From positions 558,001 to 622,000 of the forward strand of contig JAQOTA010000069.1 in assembly GCA_029532415.1 (NCBI GenBank): a DNA stretch of 64,000 nucleotides, read 5' to 3'. The position numbers were made by a program, and so were the translations under genes. The notes under the pieces were generated by a model. That model ran no database searches. It saw only the letters and a list, made by a program, of their open reading frames with translations, and was not told the origin of the DNA. This document shows, piece by piece, positions 23,198-33,190 of the stretch (within the stretch, counting starts at the first letter, position 1; every line of letters begins with the position of its first letter). Origin of the DNA: Marasmius tenuissimus. Lineage: Eukaryota; Basidiomycota; Agaricomycetes; Agaricales; Marasmiaceae.

Positions 23198-23800
23198 ATG
23201 GCGTATCAGTCTGGCAAGACTTACAAAATCATAAACGTGAAGGCCAAAACCGCTCTGGATCTCACGGACGGTGACAAATCGACTGGTATTATTTCCAAAG
23301 GGTTTCTGCCGCGAAAACTCCGTATTTACGCTTACAAGTCCAATGTTCGAAGGAAAATGGCGGTTTAGGACAAAGAGTGCGTATGTATGCGCACTAAATG
23401 ATCGACTGAGTACCTCCTGACAATCGAAGATTTGTAGTGGACCCTCCGTAACTGCAGTGACGGTCAGTGTAGCTTTCAAAATGCACGGGGTAAATATCTA
23501 GGTATCGATGGCGGCGCCGAGGATAGTACTGAAGCGCGCGGCAAGGACCGGTCATTCGGATGGCACATTTGGGCTGATGATAAGGATTGTGCTGGCACCT
23601 ACAGGTGAGGTTCGATATGCCAATCCCCTCCTTGCCGACACTCACAAACTTCAACGAACGACAGAATTCTTGTCCCTGACACCCTAGCCCCTGGTCAGAG
23701 CCTCTACCTGTCCGGACACACTGGCGACACCAAGGTCACCCTGTGTAGCAAGTGGGAGGGCGAGCACCAGTGCTGGATGCTCCGAGAGGTCGAATGCTAA
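23198..23800 (+). CDS. Beta-trefoil (ricin B-like fold) lectin
   Basis: A small intracellular-type mushroom lectin with no signal peptide. It starts MAYQSGKTYKIINVKAKTAL, as in fungal ricin B-like lectins. Three QxW-like repeat markers appear once per lobe: GQRW at the exon 1/2 junction, GWHIW and HQCWML near the end. LYLSGH gives a typical trefoil strand. Three introns are needed. The first (GTATTA near 23285 to ACAAG near 23338) and the second (GTGCGT near 23375 to TTTGTAG near 23438) restore the frame, and the third interrupts AGTYRILV. It ends EC at TAA 23798-23800, for about 145 residues. Such lectins are often abundant in fruiting bodies and can deter grazers. Sugar specificity cannot be read here. 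Confidence 0.8.
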
Positions 23801-24466
23801 GGCGTAACCGCCTTGGGTGAGTCTCAGGTTCTCTTCTCCTCCTAGATCTTGGTGCTGATTCACCTTCCTCAAATAGTCTTGTAGTGAATTCATTGTTGGG
23901 CATTTGGACGTTTGAAAGGTTCGATTCTTTCTTTCTTTGGGCGGTGTAGTGGACCGTTCCAAGACTGTTCGAACGTAGATTGTGTTGCTATCGTGAAGTC
24001 TCGAAATTGTTGAAATGAATAAACTCATGTACAAATCGCGGCAGAGTTTTCATTGGTTCGAGATGTACGTGTTATTTTGCAGCTGCTAGATGCGATAAGT
24101 ATAATTATAATAGTACAAACCCCTGGCAAGTTCGGTGCCTGGGCGCTTACTACTCTTACCAGATTACTCCCACAGACACTCACATCGGCCATCAGCGTCA
24201 CAGCTCGACATAACAGGCAGGAAATCGCAGAATCGGGCTCTTCTCAACCGTTAGGGACTAACGAGAACCGTGCGGAGGCTCCTTTGAGGCCATCGTCCCT
24301 TATTCATTGGTTCATGGGTCAACGGTCTCGTCTAGACGCAAGTGTAACGGTACGACAGGTATTATCATCAGACTCCATCGGTACCCAGGCTGAGTAACCG
24401 TGTTATGATAAGCAGGGCCACTATGAACTCGTCATGTAGGATGTACAGACTTGTATTCGACTCCGT
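23801..24466. other. Intergenic region between lectin and metallothionein A
   Basis: Convergent 3' flanks. No gene recognised. Confidence 0.4.
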
Positions 24467-24709
24467 TCAGCACTTGCATTCGCTGGGCTTGCAGGCACAA
24501 CTATGGTTACAGGACCAAGGACACGGTCAGCAAAAATTCATCAAACTATCGGACGAAATGCGAAACTAACCTGGCACCACAGGTGCAAGTGTTGGAACCG
24601 CAGTTGTTGTTTTGGGCGACGGGGGTTTGGATAGCCTGTGAGAAGCGATTGTTGTGAGCACGAATGAATAAGAGAGGGAGATGGTTTCGAGAAGACGCAC
24701 GGTGAACAT
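24467..24709 (-). CDS. Metallothionein A (35 residues, 7 Cys)
   Basis: Three exons. Exon 1 is only ATG TTC ACC. An intron (GTGCGT to CTCACAG) follows, then AIQTPVAQNNNCGSNTCTCG, and a second intron splits the codon after GA before CACKPSECKC and TGA at 24467-24469. The seven cysteines (C, C-x-C, C-x-C, C-x-C) match the count of small fungal copper metallothioneins such as that of Neurospora. It probably buffers cytosolic Cu(I), though Zn or Cd are possible. A TATATAAAG box lies at 24791-24799 and two GAGGCATTTT elements further upstream. The same gene structure in two paralogs makes it very likely real despite its size. Confidence 0.9.
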
Positions 24710-24852
24710 TATGGTGTTATCAGAGGTGAGTTCGACTCGGATTGGTATGCGGGAGCTGGTTATGATGTTTTTCTTCCTCCTCGACCTGGTCTTTATATAC
24801 CTTTGATCCTTCCCGTTTTGTCGACATTCTGCTGACAAGTCTGTTCATCCAG

Positions 24853-24926
24853 AAAATGCCTCACCGAGATCTGTTATCAGATCGTAGACGTGCCACATTA
24901 TCATTGATGCCTCCACAAAATGCCTC
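24853..24926 (-). promoter_or_regulatory. Paired GAGGCATTTT elements upstream of metallothionein A
   Basis: Two copies of GAGGCATTTT in gene orientation, at 24853-24862 and 24917-24926, about 144-153 and 208-217 bp before the ATG. The proximal copy is embedded in GAGGCATTTTCTGGATGAAC. Conserved in the other two intact metallothionein genes. Confidence 0.65.
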
Positions 24927-24999
24927 AGTTCAATGCTGAGGAAGTGTTGATTGCTCCGATGTGAAGCCGGGACGGGACGTCTGCTCGACAATCATACAA

Positions 25000-25545
25000 C
25001 TCAACTTATCCAATCTATTATCACGACCATCACGACCATTACCAAGCGTTCACGATAGATCTCAGGTCAGCTCAAGACCTGGTGTGCATCGACGCACAAC
25101 AGCAGTCGACGAAGGGCAATGGCATAACCAATACAGAGGACTCTGAGAACGAACTCAAGGCTCGTTGTAACTCCAGGTTCTTCTAGCTACGTTTCGCCCC
25201 CGGGGGTCAAATGTTGATTCGATACTCTTCGACGAGTTCAAGCTCAAACGGGCGGTGTGTACTCATATTCTCATCCTACACCCCAACCGAGTCGTTTCAC
25301 CCGAGAAGGCTCTGACGCCTTCGTTCTTTTTCATAATCGATCCTTAACGCGTTTACATGTTCGGGTGCTCGTACGATAGTGATAGGAATCACAACACTTC
25401 ATTAAGACATCTTCGCCAGAGTCATGGTATTACAAACAAAATTATGTGGCATGCGATACGATTGCGATGCTTTCAAGATCATGCTCAGCACTTGCACTCG
25501 CCAGGCTTGCAGGCGCAGCTATACAGGATTCATAGGTCAGTGATT
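25000..25545. repeat. Direct duplication D1, copy 2
   Basis: Partner of 20619-21150. Here it forms the 3' flank and last exon of metallothionein B and is presumably the parental arrangement, since the gene is complete. Confidence 0.8.
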
Positions 25546-25717
25546 TCCGTCCAAACTTTCTGGTGAAAGAACGAAACTCACCTGGCACCGCAGTTGCAAG
25601 AGCCAGAGCCACAGTTGTTGTTCTGGAAAACGGGGGATTGGGTAGTCTGCGAGGTAAACATCAGTCGAAACTCGTGGAGGAGAGAGAGAGAGAGGCTGGT
25701 GCACATACAGTGAACAT
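25485..25717 (-). CDS. Metallothionein B (35 residues, 7 Cys)
   Basis: Same design as A. Exon 1 is ATG TTC ACT. The intron runs GTATGT to CTCGCAG, then the second exon gives TTQSPVFQNNNCGSGSCNCG. A phase-2 intron in the GAS codon region leads to CACKPGECKC and TGA at 25485-25487. All seven cysteines are conserved. Differences from A are at non-cysteine positions, and Gly replaces Ser in CKPGEC. TATATAAAG lies at 25814-25822 with the motif pair upstream. Probable copper metallothionein. Confidence 0.9.
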
Positions 25718-25874
25718 GATGTAAAGTTCGAGGTGGATGAAGGTGAGTTCGACTCGTTGGTTGGATTGATTTGAGAGACTTGGGTTGTGATTTTTCCTTG
25801 AATCCAACCTAGGCTTTATATACTTCTATGATTATCTCGTTTGTCAGCGCCATTTACTATCGATGTCCATCCAG

Positions 25875-25937
25875 AAAATGCCTCGCTGGAGTCACCCATA
25901 TGGTTACATTGATGCCGGAGCCTCCATAAAATGCCTC
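25875..25937 (-). promoter_or_regulatory. Paired GAGGCATTTT elements upstream of metallothionein B
   Basis: Copies at 25875-25884 and 25928-25937, about 158-167 and 211-220 bp before the ATG. The proximal context is GAGGCATTTTCTGGATGGAC, nearly the same as in A and C. Confidence 0.65.
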
Positions 25938-25939
25938 AC

Positions 25940-26988
25940 TCGTACCCACGTAATTCTGCTTACACAGCGGTGTGAACATCCGGGCAGGCGCCTGCAGGCG
26001 CCCAGGAGCACCTCTACTCCGAACCACTATCGTCTCGTTCAACCGTCTTCAGCGTTCAGTTGTGACTATTACCACCACAAAACGTTCAAACTTTCGATGC
26101 GAAAAATCCATGTTCGCTCTCGCAAACAACGGCTCGTTCGCCGACCTGAGCGACGATGAGACAGTCCCCTCGTACCTCTAAGACTGGTCTTGCCTCTCGA
26201 GATCTTGCCCACAAATCCCGGCGACGGTCAAACCATTCAAACCTCAATTGCTCAATGATGGATTCCTGTCATCAAAAGCCTACAAGGTTCCAGCCAGATG
26301 GGGCCTCAGAAATAACGCAAGCTTCACGCCCCCCTCCCCCCTGGATACAGGAAACTGGGGCCTGGTTATGTCTACGACTTTACACGCGGGGAGCCGGAAA
26401 ATTGACCATTTGTGCCCATTTGTGACACGGCGCTCTCGAACGTGCCGGTCAGGTCCAGATATGTCTCTCTAATATCCCCGGAGTTTTTAGGGTGAGCTGG
26501 ACTGTAACAGGTCAGTTCGCTTCCTGTTACCCCGTCCGAAAGTTCTTCATTGCTTCTCTCGTTTGCGCAGGTCATCCTTAACATTCAACGGAAAATACAC
26601 GTATCACAAGTTTCTTTTGTACGTTGACGTCTTGGACTTCGGAAAAACCGACGCGCGTTGTAACCAAACGGCCCGCCTCATCCCAACTCATCCCTTCACC
26701 CCCCATCAACAATCCGTAGAGATGCTGGAATACAGTCTCTTGGAGACGGGCCGCGTGTTTCGCCGTCATCATGCGTGGGGTGCTTCTGTAAGTGGAACCC
26801 TACATAGTATTTTCATACCTGGTGACCCTTGCGTAGATTTTGATTGGCTATTTTTCGGGGACGGCGTCCAACGATATTCAGAGGCAGTATAAAATGGCCT
26901 TTGCGAGACGCACCATAATCCAGCTTCCAAGTCTTGGCTTCGGTACCCCTCTTATACACATCCTTCGCCTCCTCGTACCTTCGCCACT
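25940..26988. other. Intergenic region upstream of the M35 protease
   Basis: No intact gene recognised. Around 26180-26480 the plus strand has coding-like stretches in shifting frames (one reads FALANNGSFADLSDDE), possibly a relic, but no family was identified. TATAAAA at 26888-26894 lies about 100 bp before the protease ATG. Confidence 0.4.
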
Positions 26989-28355
26989 ATGTTCCGAGCC
27001 TCCGTTCTTCTTAGCTTTGCCACCCTCGCTCTTGGTCTTGCTGTCGGCGACCTGAAGGTCACTGTTAGTCCCGTGTCTTCTTCCGTCAGCTCCATCGAGG
27101 ATATAGTCCTGACGGCAGTTGTGTCGAACCCCACGGACTCGGATATTCGCGTCGTCAGGACGAACAATGTCTTGGACAAACTTCCGACCAAGTCGTTTTC
27201 CGTAACCAAAGACGACCAGAAAGTAACGTTCACGGGTGTAATTGTGCGTGTACCGTTTTGTTGCACGATCCTCCGTTTTACTCACAACCCGTGTCGCTTT
27301 TGTAGGCTAGCTTCGACCTCAGCCTTGACACCAACTGGGTGACGATCCCCGCTGGTCAGTCCGTTGCTGTGAACCATACGGTCTCCAACCTCTACGATTT
27401 CGAGTCACATGGAACTGGAGTTTTTTCCTTCACCCCCACCGCTATCTTCCAAACGGCCAATCAAGACGAGACACCTCTTTTCGTCGATGTTGAGGCCGTC
27501 CAGGTTGAGGTTAAGCCCGACGGCGACGTCTCCTTCCGCAGTCTCGTTCCACCGACTGCATCAGTCTCGACGGTAACATGTGGAGATGCTAATCGTGCAA
27601 CCATCCTGACAAACTCATTGGCCGACGCCAAGAAATTGGCTGCTGCTGCTGCTTCCAATATCAGAAGCCAGCCGACTAGCGATACGTGGAACAAGTTCTT
27701 CGGAGGGAACAACGCTGAAGATATCGCGAAGAGGTTCGACCTCATCGCTCAAGATTCGGGCACGAGAAAGTGAGTTTTTCCCAGCATATTTCTCCCCTTT
27801 TCGTTCCGGAATCGATGGATGATTGCGAACAGGCTTTACTGCAACCAGGACCCTGCCAACATCTGTTCGACGTCTGGTGCGTATACTATGCTCGGGCAAA
27901 GCGGCGGAACCATCTACACTAGTGACGTGAGTTTTGTGTCTATTGTCTTTCCTCCGATGATTTGGTTGAACGTGACTACTCCTAGATCTACGCTTGTGAC
28001 TCCTTCTACAACTTCCCGGAAACTCCTACCGTCTTCCGCCGTAGGTGTTCGAGTCAGTTGTGTATTGCGCTTCACCTTATCAATTGTGTCTATTTTCCTT
28101 CTTCAGAGAACACCGCGGATATCACAGCGAGCAGGGGTGGTGTAATGCTTCACGAGCTCTCGCATGCTACCGCCGCGACGGACGATGTTGCTTACTACTG
28201 CAAGACCGTACAAGGGCTTTCTGCTGCGCAGAAGAAGAACAACGCTGATAACTACCAGGTATGATTCTTGGTTCGAGATTCAAAGATCCAGTCTGTGCTC
28301 ACAAGAGCGGTCATAGTGCATGGCTTTAACAGTCTACAGGCTCAACAGCTGCTAG
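26989..28355 (+). CDS. Secreted M35-family (deuterolysin/aspzincin) metalloendopeptidase
   Basis: Signal peptide MFRASVLLSFATLALGLAVG, then a propeptide-like beta domain (about residues 20-180). The catalytic domain begins near STVTCGDANRATILTNSL. It ends with the zinc site HELSH followed by ATAATDDVAYYC, where HExxH and the following Asp would be the three zinc ligands of aspzincins. It resembles basidiomycete peptidyl-Lys metalloendopeptidases; specificity was not verified. Several introns interrupt it, for example 27245-27305 and one before the last exon CMALTVYRLNSC ending TAG 28353-28355. It probably acts outside the cell on host or substrate protein. The second catalytic block (TADITASRGGVMLHELSH) is intact. 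Confidence 0.88.
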
Positions 28356-28578
28356 ACGCTGGATGGAGGATTTAGATTGAGAGGCTGTGATTGAAATGAG
28401 GACCGGGGCCGAATACTTGCACAATGTACTGGTGATGTCCGCTGGGACATGAAACAATCACGACTTGCAACAGTATGGGTGCTACTCGATAGCTATTGCA
28501 ACATTCCATTAAGGCGTCCTCGCGGAGTCATAGTATTACAGACAAGGTTTGCGTATTTCAAGCCGATTCGCTCAGCGC

Positions 28579-28807
28579 TCAGCACTTGCACTCGCTAGGC
28601 TTGCAGGCACAGCTGTACAGGAATCATATTTCAGCACCTTCCGTCGTAAAGCTCTCGCAAAAGAACGAAACTCACTTGGCGCCGCAGTTGCAAGAACTGG
28701 AACCACAGTTATTGTTCTGGGAAACAGGGGTCTGGGTGATCTGTGAGGCGATCGTCAGTCGATAGGAGAAATGACAGAAGAGAAGCAGGATGGCGAACGG
28801 TGAACAT
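28579..28807 (-). CDS. Metallothionein C (35 residues, 7 Cys)
   Basis: Exon 1 ATG TTC ACC, intron to CCTCACAG, exon 2 ITQTPVSQNNNCGSSSCNCG, intron, exon 3 CACKPSECKC with TGA at 28579-28581. Same intron positions and phases as A and B. The codon split by intron 2 reads Asn rather than Ser. ATATATAAG lies at 28904-28912 and the motif pair upstream. It is separated from A and B by the M35 gene on the opposite strand, so the cluster was interrupted or the protease inserted between copies. Probable copper metallothionein. Confidence 0.9.
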
Positions 28808-28965
28808 GGTGAAGTTGGGATGTGGAATGAGATGTGGAATGAGATTAGAGGACAATTGGTTCGGGGGAACTTGTTGGTGATCTTTGTCGAAGCCGGATGG
28901 GGTCTTATATATCCTGCCATAGCTTTCTCCTTTGTCAGCGTCACTGACGATTGATGTTCATCCAC

Positions 28966-29022
28966 AAAATGCCTCGCTAGCCGAGTCCATGTGGTTGATG
29001 GCCTCCATACATAAAATGCCTC
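28966..29022 (-). promoter_or_regulatory. Paired GAGGCATTTT elements upstream of metallothionein C
   Basis: Copies at 28966-28975 and 29013-29022, about 159-168 and 206-215 bp before the ATG. Proximal context GAGGCATTTTGTGGATGAAC. Confidence 0.65.
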
Positions 29023-29069
29023 ACTGCCGCCACGTTATTTGGCTTATGTGATCAACTAATCCTTGACTC

Positions 29070-29640
29070 TCACGTTGTTCTCGTCCTTCCGAGTCCTGAA
29101 TCTCGTGAGTCGTCGTACTCAAACTTCAGCTCAACTTCGTCGCCAGGGCCAATGTTTCTTTGATACGCAACAAACTGCTTCGAGCTACGGGAGACGATAC
29201 ACGGTAACTCAAAACTATCAAGAAATGCTTCCAGAACCGGGTCGCTTGGAAGTTGGCTACACTCGAATCGAAACCGTTACACAACAACCTCAGCTGGAGA
29301 TTTCACGGACTTCGAAGTCTTTCTGAACGCGAATTAGCGGCCAATGACTGCCTCAAGAATCAAGTGGACTTACCAAGCTCTCTTGGAGGCCAGACGACCG
29401 ATTCTTCCAATTGCGACCGCGGCGAGCCCAGTTTGGAGAATGGCCACGACGGGCCATCCGAGTATTCCGGTCATCGAGACACTCTGGAGGATGGAGAAGA
29501 GACCGCAGGTGTACCCGCCATAGAAAGCAGACTGGATGCTGGCGGCAAAGGTACCTGGGAGTAATTTGGGAAAAACAGTAGCGGTCAGTTTCAACTCGTC
29601 AACCGAGTCTCAAAGCGCTCACCAGCGATGGGTCCGAGTG
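29070..29640. repeat. Tandem duplication of ISG12-like gene 3' part and flank, copy 1
   Basis: Aligns with about 32650-33190 in the same orientation. Similarity covers the 3' flank (for example ACAACAACCTCAGCTGGAGA against ACAACAACTTCAGCTGGGGA), the last exon and the intron of gene 1. Confidence 0.75.
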
Positions 29641-30028
29641 TGCCAAACCCGATCAACTGAAGCAGACTCAGGATAGCAGGGGGAAGATATATCATCACAA
29701 CGATGGTGACGACAGCGATGAGTACGGCCTGAGCGGTCGCAACGATATAAGGATGCTCGGCCTTGAACTTGCCGTACTCCAGGAGAACATGTTGTACTCT
29801 CTGTAGGAGGAGCTCGAGTTGGAATTGAAGGAATTGGTGGGTGACTTTGAGCGTGTCGCCGAACCTATCCTTTACAGTTTCGTAAAACTGCTCAAGATGG
29901 TACCAGACATCATCTATCGCCTGCCTGGCTACCCCCAGAAGAGAGGCACGGAGTCTTTCTATGAGAGACTTCATCACGGTCTCGCAGTTGAGTAGAGCGG
30001 CTGACATCTTTGGGCTGCTGGAATGCAT
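29370..30028 (-). CDS. ISG12/IFI6-27-like membrane protein, gene 1
   Basis: The first exon encodes an amphipathic helical region (RVQHVLLEYGKFKAEHPYIV), then a hydrophobic segment AVVTIVVMIYLPPAILSLL and LIGFGTLGPIAG. After an intron (about 29546-29622) come TFAASIQSAFYGGYTCGLFS and ILQSVSMTGIL, ending RLASKRAW at TAA. The Gly/Ala/Ser-rich paired-helix pattern GPIAG...AASIQS...GG...G..S.LQS...TG is that of the Ifi-6-16 (ISG12) family. In animals these small membrane proteins affect mitochondria and cell death; in fungi the role is unknown. The start is uncertain: 30028 was chosen, but 30007 is also possible. Confidence 0.75.
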
Positions 30029-30717
30029 CGTTTGGTGGGAAACGAGGAAGGGAGGAATGGGAGCCCAGTTCGTAGTACCACGGTTTTTATGGGAAATGGG
30101 GCGGCTGCGGAAGCTACTTTTTTCTCTGAATAGGTAACGAAAAGACCTATTATGCAAAAGAAGCAAAAGCTTATTTGGCTTCATAGCAACCTGGGAGACT
30201 TGGAAAACACTAAGAATGGTCGATTCGAGTCGCCTCCCGTTTGTACGTTCAAGGTATGCCTACAAAAACAAAGTTATTCGTGAGTCAGGGCATTTAACGC
30301 GTCCCTATTCGGACGCTCCATGTCTTCTCCGATTGTACCCACCGAAATTCCATCGTTGAAGTATGAAATAACTGTTGAATAGCGGATCCACTGAGGGTAC
30401 GTACCCTCGGCCAGTCAAGCGGGAACCCTTATTAAAGTGTAGCCAAAAGAGTGGCCACAAGAAAGGCTTCCACGTCATGATACACCTACGGGCTGCAGGG
30501 TACAAAAAAGTACAATCGAAGTTGGAACCGCCTAATTACAAGTTGCTATCGTTAGACATTGTTGCCTCCACTCAACGTTTCAACACTCAAAACCAGAACC
30601 ATCATGAGCCTCTAATGTGACTCCATTTCAAGATTTGGCGCATGTCGCCAGCGTCTTCAGCCTATATGAGGATCAGCGGACACAAACCAACACCGGGGTC
30701 GGGAATGCCTACCTAGC
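30029..30717. other. Intergenic region between ISG12-like genes 1 and 2
   Basis: Presumed promoter of gene 1 and 3' end of gene 2. No other gene seen. Confidence 0.4.
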
Positions 30718-32131
30718 TCAAAGCTTGATGAAGCCTTCAATCCGCTGACGGAGCGCCTCGATAGCAACGTCGAGCCACTGAGCATGCGGGACGTGTGCCT
30801 CTTCCATCCGCTCCTTCATGACCTTCATCCACGTTTCGAACCCTTCGGCGACAACATTACCGTTTTCCAGAGCCAGATTGACCGGGAACGGCTGGTCAAC
30901 CGCCCACCCTTCTACAAGACGCTTGATCTCTCCTGGAGGCATGACGACTATGGTTCCTCCGACGGCGGCTGTGATGTCTGTGAATACTTCCAAGGGCCAC
31001 ACGAGTCTCCCGGTCATGGAGATTTTCTGAAGGATGGAGAAGAGCCCGCCCGTACGTCCACCGTAGAAGGCAGATTGTACGGCGGGAGCCCAGGCACCTG
31101 TTAGGGGTGAGCCATCGTTCAGCTTTGTCCGGATTAATGAGAGGAAAGGCTTATTACTTACCAGCTACAGGCCCTATCTCGCTGAATCCGATCAGCCTGA
31201 GTAGACCCAGAAACGCGTAGGGGAGGATGATCTCCGTTCCGATAACAACGAGCGCAATTTCGGCACCAGCGACGATGTAAGGATGTTCAGACTTGAAACG
31301 GTGGAACTCCTGAATGGCGCGTTGGAACTCCTTGGGCAAGAGTTCAAGTTGTACTTGAATGAAGTCGTGGATTGCTTTGTAGACGTCCTCGAATGTGGCT
31401 TTGCCGTCTTTCACCAAACGCTCGAGGTCGCGACGAGCATTATCGAGGAAGGGCTTGATACGCTCGTAGACTTCATCCCAGTTTGGGATTCTAGGAAGTG
31501 TCGATAACGCGTCAATCCTAGGATGGGAGTCGCTAGCGGAGAACCTTTCTTGGACGCCTTCAACTCCGATGTTGATGCCCTGAATGGCTAGTTTGGCCAC
31601 ATCTGTGTAAGGGATATTGAGGTTGATGGTAGTGAACGTGACTGATTCCTGTTGTACTGGAAAGGGATAAGCTCGTTACGTGACGGAAGATTTTAGCACG
31701 AAAAAACGGCTCACACTTCCGTGCTTCATCTACATAGGACGAACTATTCAGCGCCTGCTTCACGTATGAGGTTGAACGAAACGAAGGCACGTACCATTGA
31801 TCATCCGCAGATCGTACACGAAATCCGTCCAGGGCCAAACACTGTTGGATCGTACTGTTGTGAAGTTTCCAAGTCGATATCCCATCGCCTGCTGAACCTC
31901 TGGATTCGATTTGAGACCAGTCTCGATCGCGTACACAGTCTTGTTGATGTCGGTAACGTTGTTGATCCTAAACTCGTACTGCATTGATTCCCTCCATCGG
32001 TCGACGTCGCCATTGAAGTGAGGGTCGTGATGACCAGGACTGTCATGTGTAGGAAGACCGAAAAAGTGACGCAGTTTGTCTAGCAGGGCCAGGAAGAACC
32101 CCAGGAAAAAGTCGAACTGGAATACTTGCAT
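30718..32131 (-). CDS. ISG12/IFI6-27-like protein with long N- and C-terminal extensions, gene 2
   Basis: Three exons. Exon 1 starts MQVFQFDFFLGFFLALL (possible signal anchor) and carries a roughly 110-residue domain (RWRESMQYEFRINNVTDINK) of unknown type, with NVT, NKT and NFT glycosylation sites. A 130-nt intron (about 31665-31795) joins MIN to VQQESVTFTTIN. Exon 2 has a helical region (FHRFKSEHPYIV, matching gene 1) and LIGFSEIGPVAG. Exon 3 has PAVQSAFYGGRTGGLFSILQ then KISMTGRLVWPLEVF, and about 80 further residues ending RQRIEGFIKL. The core is the same as gene 1 but longer at both ends. It appears intact, function unknown. Confidence 0.75.
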
Positions 32132-32184
32132 TGTGTGTGGTGGGGGGAAGGTAAAAAGAATGGGGGGTTGAACGCCCGCTAATG

Positions 32185-32570
32185 GTGGGTTTTATGCGCA
32201 AGGATACCTCATGCCTTCCTACCCAGTAAGGAAAGTAGTCAACCAATGATGGCGAATCCAAATCGAGGTGGCATAACCTTATTCTTTTTAACAGCATCGA
32301 CAGCATCGTGATGACCGCCGCAGGGTAGGCTATCCGAAAGAGGGACATAGTGTTGAGCGCCACTGCTGTGTCCTTTACCGGGTATGTCGAATGTAGAACG
32401 ATACCCGCAGCGGGAGCGAGAGATCTATACTGACACTCGCGAGGCGTGGTTGGAAGACAAGCGATATAAGCGCTGAAGAAGAGTTCTTGATTTCTTATAG
32501 GCGCTTGTGGGCGCCTTCTTCAACTTCGGTGGCAAGTGGTCACTCTGAGAAGCTCTGAAAGTTTACAGCC
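32185..32570. repeat. Promoter-region duplication, copy 1 (upstream of ISG12-like gene 2)
   Basis: Aligns with about 33363-33725. Shared words include GGTTTTTATGCGCAAGGAT-like sequence, GCCTTCCTACCC, AGTAGTCAACCAA, TTCTTGATTTCTTATAGGCG and GGCAAGTGGTCACT. Confidence 0.75.
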
Positions 32571-32649
32571 GAGCGCGATCTGAATTGGAGCATCGATCTC
32601 GCGCACTGTCACTGTTGATGCCCTTACTGCGACCACGCGATATTGCACG

Positions 32650-33190
32650 ATCACCCAATCATTGATTCTCGCGTCTTCCTAAATCTCGTCGTATTTCATG
32701 TTTGTCGTCTTGATGACAACCAACACCGTTTTAATGTGCAACAGACTGCTTCAGAATGGCAGACGATATACGACAATTCTTCCAAAACTATCAGAAACGG
32801 GTCGCTTGGCTATGTACACTCGAATCGAAAACGTTCAGACAACAACTTCAGCTGGGGATTTCGTAAACTTCAAATTCTTTCTGAACGTGAATCAGCTGGT
32901 AATGACTGCTTCAAGAATTAAGCGGGCTCACCGAGCTCTCCTAGAGGCGTAACAGCCTGATTCCTCCAATTGCAGCCACTACGAGCCCGGTGAGGGTACC
33001 TCCGATAGGCCAGCCGACGAGTATTCCGGTCATCGAGATACTCTGGGCGATGGAGAAGAGGCCGCAGGTCTGCCCGCCATAGAAAGTAGACTGGATGGCG
33101 GTGGCCAAGGTACCTGGGAGCGAGTTGGGCAATAGAGGTGAGTTGTAACTCGACGCTCGAGTCTCAAGATGCTTACCGGCGATGGGACCA
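32650..33190. repeat. Tandem duplication of ISG12-like gene 3' part and flank, copy 2
   Basis: Partner of 29070-29640, holding the last exon and intron of gene 3. Confidence 0.75.

Noticed and set aside
23285..23375. Reading the lectin first exon straight through to KGFLPRKLRIYAYKSN
   Set aside because: That frame ends at a stop and breaks the trefoil pattern. Removing GTATTA...ACAAG restores the GQRW block.
24467..28807. Classical Ace1 (GCTG-type) or animal MRE sites as the metallothionein control elements
   Set aside because: Scattered GCTG words occur, but none is conserved in position in all three promoters, unlike GAGGCATTTT.
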